Translations under genes and position numbers: made by a program
The notes under the pieces: generated by a model
Databases searched by the model: none
Seen by the model: only the letters and a program-made list of their open reading frames with translations
What the model was told of the DNA's origin: nothing
Source: CAVPNY01 sp963706905
GTDB taxonomy: Bacteria > Chloroflexota > Anaerolineae > Anaerolineales > UBA4823
Reading direction: 5' to 3'
NCBI GenBank assembly: GCA_963706905.1
Contig: CAVPNY010000012.1
Coordinates: 682,001-746,000, forward strand
DNA: 64,000 nucleotides
In this document: positions 56,468 to 64,000 of the stretch, one piece after another
Layout of the letters: each line of letters opens with the position of its first letter
How positions within the stretch are numbered: position 1 is the stretch's first letter

Positions 56468-57193
56468 ATGACACCTAGAAAAAGAAGCAAAGGCTTGAGT
56501 GAACGCCAAAAGAAAATCCTTGAAGTTCTCGAACGTTTTCAAAATCAAACAGGTTACCCACCTTCAATCCGCGAAATCTGTGAAAAAACCGGTATTTCCT
56601 CGACTTCTGTAGTCAATTATTATCTTGAACAGCTCGAGGAAATGGGATATATCGAGCGTGACCGACGGGTTTCTCGGGGGGTGCGGCTCCTCAAGCCCAT
56701 TGAAGAGATCGCTGGGACTGTCACTGCACCTCTAAAGCAGGCTGCTGAGGTTGTTTCCGAACTCTTGCACATCCCGATCCTCGGGCGCATTGCAGCTGGT
56801 GCATTAATGCCCGTTCCATCCTCCGATTTCCCTTACTATGACCCAGAGAGTTTGATCGACGTACCACGCAGCCAGCTGCCTTCACGCGAAAAAGGTGATG
56901 GTCTATTCGCGTTAGAGGTCCAGGGAGATTCCATGATCGATGCTATGGTAAATGACGGTGATATCGTCATTATGAAGCCAGCACAGGAGGCCCATAATGG
57001 AGAGATGGTTGCGATCTGGCTGAATGAGAAAAACGAAACCACGTTGAAGTACTTCTATCGTGAAAGTGGGAAGATCAGGTTACAACCTGCCAACCCCACC
57101 ATGGAGCCCATTTATATCGAAGATCCTAGTGAACTAGAAATCCGCGGAAAAGTTGTCATGGTGATTCGCCAAGTGGAAGGACTACCCGCCTGA
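56468..57193 (+). CDS. lexA: LexA repressor
   Basis: 241 residues. N-terminal winged helix (LSERQKKILEVLERFQNQTG, STSVVNYYLEQLEEMGYIERD) and C-terminal S24 peptidase domain. Self-cleavage site Ala110-Gly111 in GRIAAGALMP, catalytic Ser155 in QGDSMIDAM and Lys194 in ETTLKYFYR. It represses the DNA damage response and its own gene, in keeping with the operator upstream. AAAGGAGTGATCC precedes the ATG. Confidence 0.97.
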   Translation: MTPRKRSKGLSERQKKILEVLERFQNQTGYPPSIREICEKTGISSTSVVNYYLEQLEEMGYIERDRRVSRGVRLLKPIEEIAGTVTAPLKQAAEVVSELLHIPILGRIAAGALMPVPSSDFPYYDPESLIDVPRSQLPSREKGDGLFALEVQGDSMIDAMVNDGDIVIMKPAQEAHNGEMVAIWLNEKNETTLKYFYRESGKIRLQPANPTMEPIYIEDPSELEIRGKVVMVIRQVEGLPA

Positions 57194-57264
57194 AGCTTTC
57201 CCCGACAGCTTAATTCAATCGGGCAATCAAATCGTACCTACAGGTTACTACTCCTCCTTCGTCT

Positions 57265-57302
57265 TCGCAATAGGCCAGGCTGCTTTCGCTGGCCTATTGC
57301 GA
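57265..57302. terminator. Long hairpin between lexA and a convergent gene
   Basis: TCGCAATAGGCCAG (57265-57278) pairs over 14 bases with CTGGCCTATTGCGA (57289-57302). It follows lexA by 71 bases and precedes the stop of the minus-strand lamin-tail gene at 57315, so it likely serves both. T tracts are poor. Confidence 0.7.
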
Positions 57303-57314
57303 TTCTCGCTTTGA

Positions 57315-59981
57315 CTAGGGGCAACCAGAGAAGAAACTCCCATCTACCATTGTCCCTGGAGAGAACAAAGCTCCATTCGAGCCATTCGCCAAGCTGTGCT
57401 TAACCAGGGGTTCTAGCCCATAAATATCTGGATCTCGAGTAATTGATTGGTTATCCCCTGCCTCCACACCATAAGATACACTTGCTTCTGCCACTCCATC
57501 TAAGTTGAATAAGGTGACAATATCGATCCGATCGTTCAATCCAAGATTCCCAGTTGAAGAAATCTGAACCAGGCTATTTCCAAAATTGCCTACGGAAGAT
57601 CCCCCTCCGAAAACCAATACAGAACAACCAGATGCAACAAACGAACCGGCCGGGAATGTATGCCGCAGGCTTCCACCATCGTAAATTTTCCATCCGCTGA
57701 CATCCACTGTCGAAATACTTGAATTAACGATTTCAACGAATTCGTCTTCAACAACGCTTACATCCCCATCTCCGTTGGCATCTCCCAAGGCTGAATCCGG
57801 ATCTGAATGAATTTCATTAATCACCCAATTTCCGCTATTTGGTTGGGTAGATGTGGGTGATGGGGTAGGTGTTCGGGTAAGTGTTGATGTGCGAGTTGGG
57901 GTAGGCGTACGCGATGGAGTAGGGGTGCTGGTTGATATTGTAGTTTGAACTGTTGGAGTTTGCGTTGGCGTAGGCATCGAAAGGTCAACTTGTCCTGGTG
58001 CAGGATTGCTTTGATCAAACCAGTCCAACGATGTGTTCGAATCATGATCAGCCGGTCTGCGTTCGATCGAGTGCCCCTCATCAACTGGATCCACTGGTGG
58101 ATCAAAAGCAAATTCCGAGGCATCCCAAGAAACAGCGTCCAGGATTTGATCTTCCCCATTCAACAGAAGGACATCATCGCCACCATTGCTAAGATTTATT
58201 GATCCGTTGGCCCAGGCGGAATATTTAATCAGATTGGGTACTTGAGGATCTGTTTCGATCAGTTCAAAATCTGGGAAGAAACCATATTGGGAAAGAAAAA
58301 TGGATGCCTGGTTGGCAAGCAAAATAACCTCGCCAGAGGCTATATACCGATCGTCTGGAAAACGGTACATTCCCTCCCCACCTCCCAAAGTTTCTTCATC
58401 GCCAACCTTGATGCACCCCAAATAGACCAGACCCGTGCTTGGATTTAGAATTTCAATCCACTCTCCATCCGGATCGTCGACTCCAGCAGGGTTATATAAC
58501 GCTTCACTAATCAAGAGCTCGGCAGAACCACATGGGATTGGCGTATTCGTTGAAGTTGGTGAGAGGGTAGGTGATGCCGTAATCCCTTGTTTAGTAGGAG
58601 TATTCGTAGGTGTTGGTGAAAGCGTGCTAGTTGATGTTGGGAGGTTGAGCGTGACCTGTCCGGGAGAAGGTGTACTTTGATCCTGCCAATCAGAAGCGCT
58701 ATTCGAGTCAAAATTCGCGGGTACTCTCTCTATCGAGTGACCTTCTTCTACTAGAGAAACTGGAGGAACAAAAGCAAAGTTCGAGCTTCCCCAGGAAACA
58801 GCGTCGATAATCAAGTCATCCGCGTCGAGAAGTAATACTTCATCTCCGGTATTGCTCAAATTTACACTACCACCTGCCCAATCAACATAACGGATCATGT
58901 CAGGTACTTGAGAATCGCTGTTGCTGATTTCGAAATCTGGACGAAATCCATAATCTGACAGAAAAGTTGATGCCTGCTGGGCGATTACGGAAACACCATC
59001 CGGAGCGAGCAATGCACCTTCAGGAAATCGGTACATCCCTTCCCCTCCAGCTTTAGTTTCTTCATCACCAACTTTTGCACAGGCCAGGTTCACAGACAAC
59101 TCAGAAGCATTGAAGATCTCGATCCACTCCGGATCAGGATCATCTGATCCAATAGGATCGTAAAGAACTTCGCTGATGGTCAGGTCAGTCTGCTCACAAG
59201 GTAGTGGGGTGTTTGTTGGAGTTGGTGTTGAGGTTTGTGTGGGCGTTCCAGTCCAGGTTGGTGTAGCAGTAGAGGGAATTAGATCAACGGTTCCCGGAGA
59301 AGGTGAATTTGGTTCAATCCAATCTAATGCACTGTTGTGATCCAAATTAGCTGGTTTCCGTGAAATTGAAGAACCTTCCGAGACTCCTTCAACAGAAGGA
59401 TCAAAGGCAAAGGTAGAGTTCTCCCATGACACCGCATCAATGATGATGTCTTCTTCATCTAGTAATATGACTTCATCTCCCCCATTACCGAGGTTCGTAT
59501 TGCCGGTAGCCCACTTACGATATTTACTCATGTTGGGTACCGCCGGGTCAGATGGAATAATCTCGTAATCCGGTAAGGAGCCAAACACCGCTGTGAAGTT
59601 TGCGGCTCGGGTAGCGATTACAACAACTTGCCCCGGCAAGATGGTGGCATCATCTGGGAATATATACATACTTTCGTGATCTCCCTTTGATTCGCCATCA
59701 CCAATTTTGTATCTGGTCAGGTTTATTAAATATGGGCCTCGGTTATAAATCTCATACCACTCTAACTCTGGTTCGGGATCAGGGGGATCGTAATATACTT
59801 CAGTGATCAATATTGGACTTAAAAATGTCGGATCGGGCAACCATCCGCGAACTACAATCGGCAGGTAGGTTATTATTGAAGCTGCAAGAGAAGACAGAGA
59901 CCTCATCCCAACCAGAAATGAGACGATCAATAGCACTGCTATCATCCGGATAATCCTGTGCAAAATCGAGTTGCCGGCCAT
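57315..59981 (-). CDS. Secreted protein with four lamin-tail domains and Thr-Pro linkers
   Basis: 888 residues from ATG 59981, which follows GGAGGG. A signal peptide (about 1-34) is followed by IITYLPIVVRGW. Four lamin-tail (LTD) domains come next: SPILITEVYYDPPDPEPELEWYEI, DLTISEVLYDP...WIEIFN, ELLISEALYNP...WIEILN and NWVINEIHSDP...FVEIVN. The second and third are close copies (both have GGEGMYRFP). Linkers of TPT/TST units join them. There is no anchor at the C-terminus. Probably a secreted or surface protein; LTDs are often found with nucleases or adhesins, but no catalytic domain is present here. Confidence 0.88.
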   Translation of the reverse strand: MAGNSILHRIIRMIAVLLIVSFLVGMRSLSSLAASIITYLPIVVRGWLPDPTFLSPILITEVYYDPPDPEPELEWYEIYNRGPYLINLTRYKIGDGESKGDHESMYIFPDDATILPGQVVVIATRAANFTAVFGSLPDYEIIPSDPAVPNMSKYRKWATGNTNLGNGGDEVILLDEEDIIIDAVSWENSTFAFDPSVEGVSEGSSISRKPANLDHNSALDWIEPNSPSPGTVDLIPSTATPTWTGTPTQTSTPTPTNTPLPCEQTDLTISEVLYDPIGSDDPDPEWIEIFNASELSVNLACAKVGDEETKAGGEGMYRFPEGALLAPDGVSVIAQQASTFLSDYGFRPDFEISNSDSQVPDMIRYVDWAGGSVNLSNTGDEVLLLDADDLIIDAVSWGSSNFAFVPPVSLVEEGHSIERVPANFDSNSASDWQDQSTPSPGQVTLNLPTSTSTLSPTPTNTPTKQGITASPTLSPTSTNTPIPCGSAELLISEALYNPAGVDDPDGEWIEILNPSTGLVYLGCIKVGDEETLGGGEGMYRFPDDRYIASGEVILLANQASIFLSQYGFFPDFELIETDPQVPNLIKYSAWANGSINLSNGGDDVLLLNGEDQILDAVSWDASEFAFDPPVDPVDEGHSIERRPADHDSNTSLDWFDQSNPAPGQVDLSMPTPTQTPTVQTTISTSTPTPSRTPTPTRTSTLTRTPTPSPTSTQPNSGNWVINEIHSDPDSALGDANGDGDVSVVEDEFVEIVNSSISTVDVSGWKIYDGGSLRHTFPAGSFVASGCSVLVFGGGSSVGNFGNSLVQISSTGNLGLNDRIDIVTLFNLDGVAEASVSYGVEAGDNQSITRDPDIYGLEPLVKHSLANGSNGALFSPGTMVDGSFFSGCP

Positions 59982-60206
59982 ATTCCCTCCGCGGACCACT
60001 GATGCATGCTTTTTCTTGTCAATCTACAGACTGAATCTAACTATAAATACCCCACCATTAATGCACATCTTGATTCCACTATTATTATATTCCTATTATG
60101 GATCAAACGATCCCTTACGATCGAGCACCTTTGAATAAAAGCCGAGAGACTATTATCAGGCATTCCTAAAAAGGGTAAAATGACATGGTGTTGATAGGAG
60201 AATACA

Positions 60207-60353
60207 ATGAGATTTATATCCAGATCTCGAGGACAAAGCCTGGTGGAATACGCTTTAATCTTGATCCTGTTTGTGTTGATCGTTATCATACTTTTGTATT
60301 TATTTGGCCCAGCCGTCGGCAACCTGTACAGTAATATTATCGGCACTATATAG
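60207..60353 (+). CDS. Flp-type pilin precursor (48 residues)
   Basis: A short gene with AGGAG five to six bases before ATG 60207. The product has a basic leader (MRFISRSR) and GQSLVEYALILILFVLIVII, the Flp/TadE processing motif G/QSLVEY with the essential Glu, then a hydrophobic helix and a short tail (FGPAVGNLYSNIIGTI). It would be cleaved after the leader by a prepilin peptidase and assembled into a thin Tad pilus, or act as a minor pilin. The Tad-like genes are 31 kb away. A reverse open frame over the same bases is a shadow. Confidence 0.85.
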   Translation: MRFISRSRGQSLVEYALILILFVLIVIILLYLFGPAVGNLYSNIIGTI

Positions 60354-60406
60354 GATATCCAACAAAATCCCCAATAATTACCAGACTATTTTCTTTTTAT
60401 CTACAG

Positions 60407-61042
60407 ATGACCAGCCTGCCAGTGCACAAGAAATTCATAAAAAGAGGTTTTGACCTCTTGTTTTCAGGGCTGGGGCTGCTCATTTTATCTCCTCTACTTA
60501 TCGTGATCAGCTTGTTGGTGTTGATCTCCCATGGGAGACCGATCCTATTTCGCCAGGTTCGCCCTGGAGCAAACGGTAAGCCATTTGAAATCCTCAAATT
60601 CCGCACAATGATTTATAAAACAGATGAAAATGGTCAATTGTTACCAGACTCGGAACGCCTGACCCGAGTTGGAAAATTCCTCAGAGCATTCAGCCTAGAT
60701 GAATTGCCAGAATTTATCAATGTACTGCGCGGAGAAATGAGCATCGTAGGACCGCGGCCATTACTGGTGCAATACCTCGAACGCTACACAAAAGAGCAAG
60801 CTCGGCGGCACGAGGTATTACCTGGTATTACTGGTTGGGCCCAGATTAATGGTCGGAACACGTTAACCTGGGAAGATAAATTCCGATTGGATGTCTGGTA
60901 TATCGACAATTGGTCATTTGGCTTAGATTTGAAGATCATCATCCTGACAATTTGGAAGGCGATCAAGCGAGAGGGGATCAACCAACCCGGACAAGCTACT
61001 GCCGGGGAGTTCATGGGTAGCCAAAACAGGCAGATAGAGTGA
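60407..61042 (+). CDS. Undecaprenyl-phosphate sugar phosphotransferase, PglC-like
   Basis: 211 residues, the size of small monotopic phosphoglycosyl transferases (PglC), without the extra membrane domain of WbaP. It starts a glycan by putting a sugar phosphate on undecaprenyl phosphate. Marks: KRGFDLLFSGLGLLILSPLL re-entrant helix, FRQVRPGANGKPFEILKFRTM, the catalytic Asp-Glu in FSLDELPEFINVLRGEMS, VGPRPL and GITGWAQINGRN. Its stop overlaps the GTG of the E1 alpha gene by four bases, which ties the acyl-transfer genes to glycan initiation. Confidence 0.95.
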   Translation: MTSLPVHKKFIKRGFDLLFSGLGLLILSPLLIVISLLVLISHGRPILFRQVRPGANGKPFEILKFRTMIYKTDENGQLLPDSERLTRVGKFLRAFSLDELPEFINVLRGEMSIVGPRPLLVQYLERYTKEQARRHEVLPGITGWAQINGRNTLTWEDKFRLDVWYIDNWSFGLDLKIIILTIWKAIKREGINQPGQATAGEFMGSQNRQIE

Positions 61043-62031
61043 AGGTCTCCCCAATCGGAAGGGAGTCAACTCAATTCCTACCAGATCCCGGTATAATTAG
61101 CGACTTGAAAACCAAATGTGCAACGAGCCTGACTAACTGCATGATGCCCGATAACAAAACCCTGTATCACGGAATGTTGAGAATCCGTCGCTTTGAGGAA
61201 ACTGTCTTAGATGAGTTCCCGCGCGGTCGCTTTTATGGCACAACACACACCTACCTTGGCCAAGAAGCCAACGCGGTGGGCGTATTAAGTCACATGGAAC
61301 CGGATGACATCGTGGTGAGCAACCACCGCTCTCATGGTCATTTCTTGGCTTACGGTGGTGACATGCACGGCCTCTTCGCCGAATTAATGGGCCGGGTAAC
61401 AGGAGTTAGTGGTGGCCGCGGCGGATCGCAACACCTTCATTGGCGGAATTTCTATTCGAATGGCATCCTCGGAGGAACGCTCCCTCTCGCTGCTGGCATG
61501 GCATTGGCTGAAAAATTAAAAAGAAGCCGCGCAATTACATTTGCTTTCCTGGGAGACGGCACTCTGGGTGAAGGTGTGGTCTATGAGACATTGAATATGG
61601 CTTCACTATGGGCCATTCCGGTCTTATTTGTTGTCGAGAATAACCGAATGGCGCAGAGCACACCTATCGAACGCCATCTGGCAGGTGATCTCTCGGCAAG
61701 GTTTTCTGCTTTCGGAATACCCGTTACTGAGCTTGATACGGCAGACATCTTAACGATCCTCGCATCGGCTGGTCAAGTTATAGCAAAATTACGATCATCA
61801 CAAACTCCACAAACTCTTATCTTGAACACTCATCGACTGGGTCCTCATTCTAAAGGTGATGATCCGCGCCCGGCTGAGGAAATATCTCAGCTGCGCCAAG
61901 AATTTGATCCTATCTCCATCCACGAACAACGTATTGACATCGATATTCGATCAACGATCCAGGCTAAAGTAGACACCGAAGTCAGTAGGGCTTTTCAAAA
62001 TGCTCTACAGGATCCGCATCCAATCCCATAG
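61039..62031 (+). CDS. 2-oxoacid dehydrogenase E1 alpha subunit in glycan locus
   Basis: 330 residues from GTG 61039 (overlapping the previous stop); ATG 61141 would give a shorter, also plausible start. The thiamine diphosphate motif is canonical: GDGTLGEG at 172-179 and ENN at 200-202. YLGQEANAVGVLSHM, HRSHGHFLAYGG and GGRGGSQHLHW complete the family pattern. With the E1 beta it would decarboxylate a 2-oxo acid and acylate a lipoyl lysine. It differs from the fused E1 at 45556 and is closer to ordinary PDH/acetoin-type subunits. The neighbouring lipoyl protein is its likely partner. Confidence 0.93.
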   Translation: MKVSPIGRESTQFLPDPGIISDLKTKCATSLTNCMMPDNKTLYHGMLRIRRFEETVLDEFPRGRFYGTTHTYLGQEANAVGVLSHMEPDDIVVSNHRSHGHFLAYGGDMHGLFAELMGRVTGVSGGRGGSQHLHWRNFYSNGILGGTLPLAAGMALAEKLKRSRAITFAFLGDGTLGEGVVYETLNMASLWAIPVLFVVENNRMAQSTPIERHLAGDLSARFSAFGIPVTELDTADILTILASAGQVIAKLRSSQTPQTLILNTHRLGPHSKGDDPRPAEEISQLRQEFDPISIHEQRIDIDIRSTIQAKVDTEVSRAFQNALQDPHPIP

Positions 62032-62070
62032 TACCGACTGTCAGAGAATCTATCATTATTTCCGAATAGC

Positions 62071-63084
62071 ATGCCAACCATCCTAGAATCATTGAATACC
62101 GCCTTGCACTCAGCCTTGGATGCCGATCCACGTGTTGTCATTCTCGGAGAAGATATTCTCGACCCTTATGGAGGAGCCTTCAAGGTTACCCGTGGGTTAT
62201 CGACAGCTTTCCCAGACCGGGTGCTTTCCACCCCGATTTCCGAAGCTGGCATTGTGGGTCTTGCATCAGGAATGGCTCTCCGTGGTTTACGTCCAGTTGT
62301 CGAGATCATGTTCGGTGATTTCATCACCCTGGCCGCTGATCAAATAGTTAACCATCTCTCGAAGTTCCGATTCATGTACAATGACAGTGTGCAAGCTCCT
62401 CTCGTCATCAGAACCCCAATGGGAGGGCGTCGTGGTTATGGACCAACTCATAGCCAGTCACTGGAAAAACTCTTCATGGGGATTCCTGGCTTGCGCGTGT
62501 TAGCAGTCAATCCTTTTCGTGAACCAGGTATTGATTTACTCCATATTATTCTCAATGGTGATGAACCAACGTTATTCATCGAAAACAAAACTCTTTATAC
62601 ATTTAGGGTTCACGATCAATCTACATTAATTGATTTCGAGTGCAACAGATTAGAAAAGTACCACACTCATGTCCTTACGATTGCAGGCGCACCTACTGCT
62701 GGATTAACCATCGCCGCTTATGGACATTCCGCAGAGCTTTGCCGGCAGGCGAGCTTGCGTCTGGCGTATGAATATGAGATTTTCTCGCAACTGATTGTTC
62801 CGACACAACTTTCTCCCTTCGAAATGTCTCCAATCCTGGATTCAGTTCGACAAACACACCACCTTTTAGTTGTGGAGGAGGGAACCCGTACCCTTGGGTG
62901 GGGAGCTGAGATTCTCGCCCGTACGTTGGAAGCCCCCTTAATAGGTTGCACCGAGCACATCGACTCGGCGCAGATGATTTACCGATCCCAGCGTCCACTC
63001 CCCTTGAAACTGCAATTCTTCCAGACGTTGATCGAATTATTGCAGCCGCAAGAACGATGGTATAAATATTTATTACCGTCATGA
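62071..63084 (+). CDS. 2-oxoacid dehydrogenase E1 beta subunit in glycan locus
   Basis: 337 residues. TILESLNTALHSALDADPRVVILGEDILDPYGGAFKVTRGL, STPISEAGIVGLASGMALRG and VIRTPMGGRRGYGPTHSQS are E1 beta marks, including the catalytic-site His in GPTHSQS. The C-terminal transketolase domain (LTIAAYGHSAELCRQASLRL, LLVVEEGTRTLGWGAE) is complete. It starts 39 bases after E1 alpha. Its stop overlaps the start of the lipoyl-acyltransferase gene (ATGA at 63081), so the two products are likely made together. Confidence 0.94.
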   Translation: MPTILESLNTALHSALDADPRVVILGEDILDPYGGAFKVTRGLSTAFPDRVLSTPISEAGIVGLASGMALRGLRPVVEIMFGDFITLAADQIVNHLSKFRFMYNDSVQAPLVIRTPMGGRRGYGPTHSQSLEKLFMGIPGLRVLAVNPFREPGIDLLHIILNGDEPTLFIENKTLYTFRVHDQSTLIDFECNRLEKYHTHVLTIAGAPTAGLTIAAYGHSAELCRQASLRLAYEYEIFSQLIVPTQLSPFEMSPILDSVRQTHHLLVVEEGTRTLGWGAEILARTLEAPLIGCTEHIDSAQMIYRSQRPLPLKLQFFQTLIELLQPQERWYKYLLPS

Positions 63085-64000
63085 CAATCCCTGTATTGAT
63101 CCCATTACTCAACCCCAACGAACCAGAAGCAAGACTGGTTTCGGTTAATATTGTTGAAGGTCAGCGGGTATTAAAAGGTGAAGTTCTTTGCACACTGGAA
63201 ACCACCAAATCTACTTCCGAGCTGGTAGCAGAAATCGATGGCTATGTCATAGGACTTCAATATGAATCAGGCGACTCAGTCACAGCCGGAGATCTTTTCT
63301 GTCACCTGGCAGATTTTAAAGAGCCAATTCCAGTAAACGCGAAAATTCAATCAAAACAATCACCAGGAAGAGAAGAACAGGATGATATTCATCCTGATGT
63401 TTTACCTCGAGGACTGCGAATTACGCAACCTGCCCTGGAATTAGCCAGGCAGTACCAACTTGACCTGGGACAATTACCGTTCGATTCTCTGATCACTAAG
63501 AGATATATTCAAAACCTTATAGAAAAAAACATCTCTTCATCAAGCTCTCTTAGTGTATTCGATCCGACCAGGGTGATCATCTACGGAGGTGGAGGTCATA
63601 GTAAATCCTTAATCGAATTGATCCGCAGCCTGGGAAATTTGCGTATCCATGGAATTATTGATGACAAACTTGCGGTGGGAGCAACAGTTCTGGGATGCCC
63701 AGTTCTCGGTGGGGAAGACGTATTATCCGAAATGCAAAAGCAAGGAATCTGCCTAGCAGTCAACGCAGTGGGTGGTATAGGCAATATTCAATCTCGCGTT
63801 AATGTCTTCGAACGTTTAATACAATCCGGGTTTTCTTTTCCTATCCTGATACATCCTTCAGCCGTCGTGGAACCCAGCGCAATACTTTCACCCGGTGTCC
63901 AGGTATTTCCACATGCTTATATTGGTAGCGAGGCATGTGTTGGTTTTGGGGCTATCATAAATACCGGTGCTGTTATTTCACATGATTGCAGCGTCGGAGA
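63081..64000 (+). CDS. Lipoyl domain + subunit-binding-like segment + PglD/NeuD sugar acyltransferase (3' end cut)
   Basis: The frame is open to the window end (306 codons). Residues 1-79 form a biotin/lipoyl domain with Lys43 in LETTKSTSEL. Residues about 112-148 (ITQPALELARQYQLDLGQLP...LITKRYIQNLIE) resemble the E1/E3 peripheral subunit-binding domain of E2 proteins. From 163 it is PglD/NeuD-like: nucleotide-sugar binding RVIIYGGGGHSKSLIELI, then hexapeptide turns (HPSAVVEPSAILSPGVQVF) and the conserved catalytic His301 in ISHDC. Thus an E2 layout with its acyltransferase core replaced by a sugar acyltransferase. I infer acyl transfer from the lipoyl arm, directly or by CoA, to an amino-sugar nucleotide. 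Confidence 0.88.
   Translation, partial: MTIPVLIPLLNPNEPEARLVSVNIVEGQRVLKGEVLCTLETTKSTSELVAEIDGYVIGLQYESGDSVTAGDLFCHLADFKEPIPVNAKIQSKQSPGREEQDDIHPDVLPRGLRITQPALELARQYQLDLGQLPFDSLITKRYIQNLIEKNISSSSSLSVFDPTRVIIYGGGGHSKSLIELIRSLGNLRIHGIIDDKLAVGATVLGCPVLGGEDVLSEMQKQGICLAVNAVGGIGNIQSRVNVFERLIQSGFSFPILIHPSAVVEPSAILSPGVQVFPHAYIGSEACVGFGAIINTGAVISHDCSVG

Noticed and set aside
60041..60346. Minus-strand open frame of 101 codons
   Set aside because: It overlaps the Flp-type pilin on the other strand, lacks a ribosome site and has no recognisable features.

Overview
The window reads as chromosomal DNA of a moderate-G+C member of the Chloroflexota, most likely Anaerolineae. I infer this from gene content, not from a marker gene. 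Pointers are: secreted proteins with long Thr-Pro linkers and a 'YLPL/YLPI' motif after the signal peptide; a Rieske/cytochrome b/c operon without cytochrome c1; an ECF sigma factor paired with a DUF5667-type anti-sigma; Tad-type pseudopilins; a LexA box of the Gram-positive GAAC-N4-GTTC type; and GetTDGN-type S41 peptidases.

Layout. 1-12.3 kb: partial unknown gene, a two-helix membrane coiled-coil protein, aconitase, folate genes (folP, folK), a thiolase, a decayed IS66 remnant, a GH1 glycosidase, a GNAT protein, tRNA-Ser(GGA) and a DegV protein. 12.3-19.6 kb (minus strand): a four-gene sensory operon made of a solute-binding lipoprotein, a Cache/HAMP/GAF histidine kinase, a receiver protein and a GAF-SpoIIE phosphatase. 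The kinase is cut by a 1467-bp insertion sequence with a 4-bp target duplication. 20.3-24.4 kb: Rieske protein, cytochrome b and two dihaem cytochromes c, followed by the SRP RNA gene with its own promoter. 24.4-31.4 kb (minus): secreted and Tad-like surface proteins and a sigma/anti-sigma pair. 31.4-43.4 kb: YabE-like 3D protein and ksgA, a dolichol-phosphate-mannose-synthase-like transferase, V4R and roadblock proteins, UbiD, an SsuABC/NMT1-type ABC transporter, UbiA, an L,D-transpeptidase and an S41 peptidase. 43.5-50.7 kb: an operon of a membrane Fe-S oxidoreductase, a fused E1 alpha-beta, E2 and E3, forming a complete 2-oxoacid dehydrogenase. 50.7-55.5 kb (minus): surface-glycan genes (three glycosyltransferases, an FkbM methyltransferase, a hexapeptide acyltransferase). 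55.6-57.2 kb: an IS1-type element abutting the lexA promoter, then lexA. 57.3-60.4 kb: a four-domain lamin-tail protein and a 48-residue Flp-type pilin. 60.4-64.0 kb: a PglC-like phosphoglycosyl transferase, a second E1 alpha/E1 beta pair, and a truncated gene coding lipoyl domain + E3/E1-binding-like segment + PglD/NeuD-type sugar acyltransferase.

The most unusual content is the last block. The protein at 63081-64000 is laid out like an E2 subunit whose normal acyltransferase core has been replaced by a left-handed-helix sugar acyltransferase, and it overlaps the gene of its own E1 beta by ATGA. I infer a dedicated machine that makes an acyl group from a 2-oxo acid on a lipoyl arm and passes it to a sugar nucleotide for surface glycan synthesis.

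Reading caution. Seven otherwise well conserved genes or elements carry a +1 length change and one carries a -1 change, and each can be explained by one homopolymer run being one base too long or too short. These are probably sequencing errors, so I annotate degV, cytochrome b, ksgA, ubiD, the ABC permease and the Fe-S oxidoreductase as single genes. A TadE-like gene has an in-frame TAA. The kinase split by the insertion sequence looks like a real event.
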